Shown: one piece after another, positions 51,487 through 52,568 of the stretch | Position numbering within the stretch: position 1 is the first letter of the stretch | How the letters are laid out: every line of letters begins with the position of its first letter | DNA from: Psittacicella hinzii | GTDB taxonomy: Bacteria > Pseudomonadota > Gammaproteobacteria > Enterobacterales > Psittacicellaceae | Direction of reading: 5' to 3' | Assembly (NCBI RefSeq): GCF_003585885.1 | Contig: NZ_NRHC01000070.1 | Coordinates: forward strand, 1 to 52,568 | DNA length: 52,568 nt | Position numbers and translations under genes: made by a program | The notes under the pieces: model-generated | What the model was told of the DNA's origin: nothing | The model's input: the letters and a program-made list of their open reading frames with translations, nothing else | The model's database searches: none

Positions 51487-52568
51487 ATGTCTACTCCTGT
51501 AGTTGCAAATAACTCAGAGGGCTTAGGTTATTTGCGTGTAATACTATTTGCACTTTCAGCTTTTATTTTTAATACTGCAGAATTTATCCCTGTAGCTTTA
51601 CTTTCAGATATTGCACAAACTTATGATATGTCAGTATCACATACGGGGTTAATGATTACTGCTTACGCTTGGATAGTTTCTTTAACCTCTTTGCCTTTTA
51701 TGTTAATGACGGCTAAGTTTGAAAGAAAGGGGTTAATGCTAAAAGTCTTTACAGCTTTTATTATTGGGCATATCATTACTATCTTTGCGCCAAACTTTGC
51801 AGTACTAGTTGCTGGAAGAATTGTCATTGCCTTTGCTCATGCAATTTTCTGGGCAATATCTGCTTCTCTAGTAGTAAGAGTTGCTCCGCCAAATAAGGCT
51901 AACCAAGCTTTAGCTTTATTTGCCTTAGGAACAGCTTTAGCTATGGTACTAGGTTTATCATTAGGTCGTATCATTGGACAGTTTGTCGGCTGGCGTATGA
52001 CATTTGCAATTATTGCTATCGTTGCTGGCGTAATCATGACACTTCTAGCTTTATTCTTACCACGTCTTTCAAGTCAAAACGTAGGTTCGCTAGATAGTTT
52101 ACCTCTCTTAGCTAAACGCCCATTACTTATTGGTCTTTATATCCTGACCGCAGTAATGATTAGTGCTCACTTTACCGCTTATAGCTATATAGAGCCATTT
52201 ACGTTAACTATTAGTAAACTAACTGAAGACGCTGCAACTTATGCTTTACTCATCTTTGGTGTTTCTGGTATCTTTGCAAGTTACTTATTTAGTCGCCTCT
52301 ACAGCTATGCACCAAATATCTTTGTGTTAGCTTTACTAGGAATTATGCTAGCTTCTCTAGTATTACTCTTACCAATAAGCCATAACCATACTGCCCTATT
52401 TGGACTAATCTTTATTTGGGGTATTGGTATTGCTGCTTTAGGTTTAAGCTTCCAACTAAGAGTTTTACAACTAGCTCCTGATGCTACAGACGTAGCTATG
52501 TCTATCTACTCTGGTATTTATAATATCGGTATTGGTGCAGGTGCTTTAATTAGGGATTCCCGAAAATC
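51487..52568 (+). CDS. sotB: Sugar efflux MFS transporter SotB, cut by the window end
   Basis: Major-facilitator drug:proton antiporter of the SotB/YdeA type, which exports arabinose, IPTG-like sugars and some drugs in E. coli. The visible 360 codons contain the first 11 or so membrane segments. They include AAFIFNT-like AFIFNTAEFIPVALLSDIAQ (the family start), RIVIAFAHAIFWAISASL, LGTALAMVLGLSLGRIIGQ and LAPDATDVAMSIYSGIYN. AAGGA precedes the ATG at 51487. The last residues read IGIGAGALIRDSRK, where the family continues IGAGALVGN; the change falls about 15 nt before the end of the sequence and looks like an assembly end rather than biology. A strong promoter and structured leader precede it. 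Confidence 0.88.
   Translation, partial: MSTPVVANNSEGLGYLRVILFALSAFIFNTAEFIPVALLSDIAQTYDMSVSHTGLMITAYAWIVSLTSLPFMLMTAKFERKGLMLKVFTAFIIGHIITIFAPNFAVLVAGRIVIAFAHAIFWAISASLVVRVAPPNKANQALALFALGTALAMVLGLSLGRIIGQFVGWRMTFAIIAIVAGVIMTLLALFLPRLSSQNVGSLDSLPLLAKRPLLIGLYILTAVMISAHFTAYSYIEPFTLTISKLTEDAATYALLIFGVSGIFASYLFSRLYSYAPNIFVLALLGIMLASLVLLLPISHNHTALFGLIFIWGIGIAALGLSFQLRVLQLAPDATDVAMSIYSGIYNIGIGAGALIRDSRK

Overview
The window reads as a 52.6 kb piece of an AT-rich, host-associated gammaproteobacterial chromosome. The housekeeping proteins (SuhB, RlmN, SerS, KdsA, TpiA, MutS, the Pst system, the Sap transporter parts, SotB) are all of enterobacterial/Pasteurellales type. The outer-membrane barrels and LOS-type glycosyltransferases indicate a Gram-negative envelope. 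The marked AT bias and TTA-rich leucine codons suggest a small-genome Pasteurellales relative, perhaps Psittacicella-like; this placement is inference. No rRNA, tRNA, CRISPR array or transposase was seen. The length and an abrupt loss of homology in the last bases of the final gene suggest a whole contig.

Layout. 0.2-7.9 kb is a minus-strand surface block: a GT8 glycosyltransferase, an HtrL/YibB-type protein, two small outer-membrane beta-barrels, and a tight three-gene glycosyltransferase operon. 8.3-14.1 kb is plus-strand housekeeping: suhB, rlmN, serS, and kdsA with a 2-hydroxyacid dehydrogenase. 14.1-20.8 kb is minus strand: sapB-sapC-sapD, an inserted glycosyltransferase-like gene and a strongly degenerate sapF, with tpiA upstream where sapA would be expected. 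21.7-28.8 kb holds a YjiH-family membrane protein, a solitary hsdS, a YqhD-type alcohol dehydrogenase, a BASS transporter and a NUDIX hydrolase. 29.2-33.8 kb encodes two large low-complexity proteins, one cytoplasmic (acidic/Tyr then Lys/Ala-rich) and one exported (Pro/Thr linker plus a DKPA repeat tail). 34.2-43.6 kb holds a DASS carboxylate transporter, mutS with an extended N-terminus, and pstSCAB-phoU. 43.7-44.7 kb is a zinc alcohol dehydrogenase. 45.2-50.5 kb is an accessory island with three diverged paralogues of an unknown helical family and one unknown tail-anchored protein. A 294-bp inverted-repeat element and a truncated sotB end the window.

How it fits together. Several genes serve the envelope: KdsA makes the Kdo precursor, and five to six glycosyltransferase-like proteins probably decorate LOS or another surface polymer. 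The Sap-type transporter appears altered: sapA is absent here, and SapF lacks most ATPase motifs. Pst and PhoU handle phosphate uptake. The two alcohol dehydrogenases and the BASS and DASS carriers point to fermentative and carboxylate metabolism.

Two traits recur. Short tandem arrays (7-37 bp units) occupy many intergenic spacers. Many promoters carry a TGnTATAAT extended -10 box, and several first genes lack a clear Shine-Dalgarno sequence. The least explained pieces are the 45-50.5 kb paralogue island, the 29.2-33.8 kb low-complexity pair, the degenerate Sap cluster and the 50.7-51.0 kb inverted-repeat element.
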